This document shows positions 6,179 to 6,795 of a DNA stretch of 6,795 nucleotides, piece after piece. The notes beneath the pieces are model-generated. The model made no database searches. It was not told where the DNA came from and saw only the letters and a program-made list of their open reading frames with translations. Both the position numbers and the translations under genes were made by a program. Location of the stretch: positions 1 through 6,795 of the forward strand of contig JAJYRX010000080.1 in the NCBI GenBank assembly GCA_021793875.1. Reading direction: 5' to 3'. Source of the stretch: Pseudomonadota bacterium (GTDB lineage: Bacteria > Pseudomonadota > Gammaproteobacteria > Burkholderiales > Burkholderiaceae_B). Position 1 is the stretch's first letter. The number at the start of each line of letters is the position of its first letter.

Positions 6179-6795
6179 CTTAAAGGTATATGCTTCTGCA
6201 TATACTCTTGAACCTTATTGGCATCGAACGCCATATTAACTACTTTCTGCGGGCTGCTGGCAAGATACTCTAGGTGATCTGGTATTTTAGGCTCAAAGCC
6301 TACCGCCTCTTGAATGGTGTCGGCAAACTTAACAGGCAAAGCCGTTTCCAGTACCAGCATAGGAACACCAGACTCTACGTGCTTATGTGCTACAAATACG
6401 CCATCAGCAGTATGAGGGTCTATTAAAACCTTATGGTGCTCCCATATGTAACGTATGGTATTAAGGCGATCAGAATGGCTACTACTTCCAGCCACGAACC
6501 CGTATCTATCAGCAAATTGCGACTTCAAATGCGATAAATCGAAGTAACCATTACTAGCCAGCTCACTCCACTGCTTTTTTACACTTTCGCCGTCTTGATC
6601 AAGCAAGTTATATACAAACCTTTCAAAGTTTGACGCTTTGGAGATGTCCATAGAAGGGCTAGATGTAGCATAGGTATTCTGGGCTGATCGTGGCCTATAC
6701 ACTCCAGTACGGAAAAACTCTTCTAGCACATTATTTTCATTGGTTGCCAACACCAGCTTGCGTATAGGCAAACCCATTTCACGGGCATAATGACC
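6175..6795 (-). CDS. thrC: Threonine synthase, C-terminal part, 5' end cut by window edge
   Basis: A PLP-dependent enzyme converting O-phosphohomoserine and water to threonine and phosphate, the last step of threonine synthesis; cytoplasmic. The reading frame stays open to the window edge, with codons for GHYARE before the first visible Met, so the Met at 6775-6777 is internal and not the start. About 206 residues are present; long-type proteins have about 430-480, so the N-terminal half with the PLP lysine is outside. Seen: GLPIRKLVLATNENNVLEEF and a following FRTGVY, then SSPSMDISKASNFERFVYNL, IDPHTADG and VPMLVLETALPVKFADTI, all conserved segments of the long-type ThrC family. It converges with hpnE, sharing bases 6175-6178 (TTAG), where its TAA and the hpnE TAG overlap. 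Upstream partners such as homoserine dehydrogenase cannot be seen. Confidence 0.95.
   Translation of the reverse strand, partial: GHYAREMGLPIRKLVLATNENNVLEEFFRTGVYRPRSAQNTYATSSPSMDISKASNFERFVYNLLDQDGESVKKQWSELASNGYFDLSHLKSQFADRYGFVAGSSSHSDRLNTIRYIWEHHKVLIDPHTADGVFVAHKHVESGVPMLVLETALPVKFADTIQEAVGFEPKIPDHLEYLASSPQKVVNMAFDANKVQEYMQKHIPLS

Noticed and set aside
1..6795. Possible mobile element, CRISPR array, phage or defence genes
   Set aside because: Every long frame is a recognisable chromosomal gene; I saw no direct repeats, terminal inverted repeats, transposase motifs or tRNA-like folds.

Overview
The window holds ordinary, intact bacterial chromosomal genes. I see no mobile element, CRISPR array, tRNA or rRNA, and I do not find evidence for a previously undescribed system. 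Three leftward (minus-strand) genes lie at the left: alanine racemase (alr), a short-chain dehydrogenase/reductase (SDR) and the start of radA. They are read in the order alr, SDR, radA with gaps of 14 and 21 bases, so they look like one operon. Divergent from alr, across a 74-base gap, is a tight rightward operon of hpnC, hpnD and hpnE. These are the three enzymes of the bacterial route from two farnesyl diphosphates to squalene. The 3' part of threonine synthase (thrC) converges on hpnE and runs off the right edge.

How the genes work together: HpnD joins two farnesyl diphosphates into presqualene diphosphate, HpnC turns that into hydroxysqualene, and HpnE reduces hydroxysqualene to squalene. 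Squalene is the usual precursor of hopanoid membrane lipids, but no squalene-hopene cyclase lies in this window. Alr makes D-alanine for peptidoglycan, RadA takes part in recombinational repair, and ThrC completes threonine synthesis. The substrate of the SDR is not evident.

Organism: all the proteins look proteobacterial. The Alr N-terminus, the long-type ThrC C-terminal half and the radA/alr neighbourhood recall Betaproteobacteria (or a related Gammaproteobacterium), by memory of family sequences rather than by a search. The DNA is fairly AT-rich for that group and uses ATA as the main isoleucine codon on both strands, which suggests a low-GC lineage. Gene density is very high: no non-coding stretch exceeds about 75 bases, and hpnE and thrC overlap at their stop codons. 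The most notable items are the ATA bias, the lack of Shine-Dalgarno sequences before hpnC and hpnD, and a perfect GAAA-loop hairpin in the last codons of hpnE beside the convergent stop overlap.
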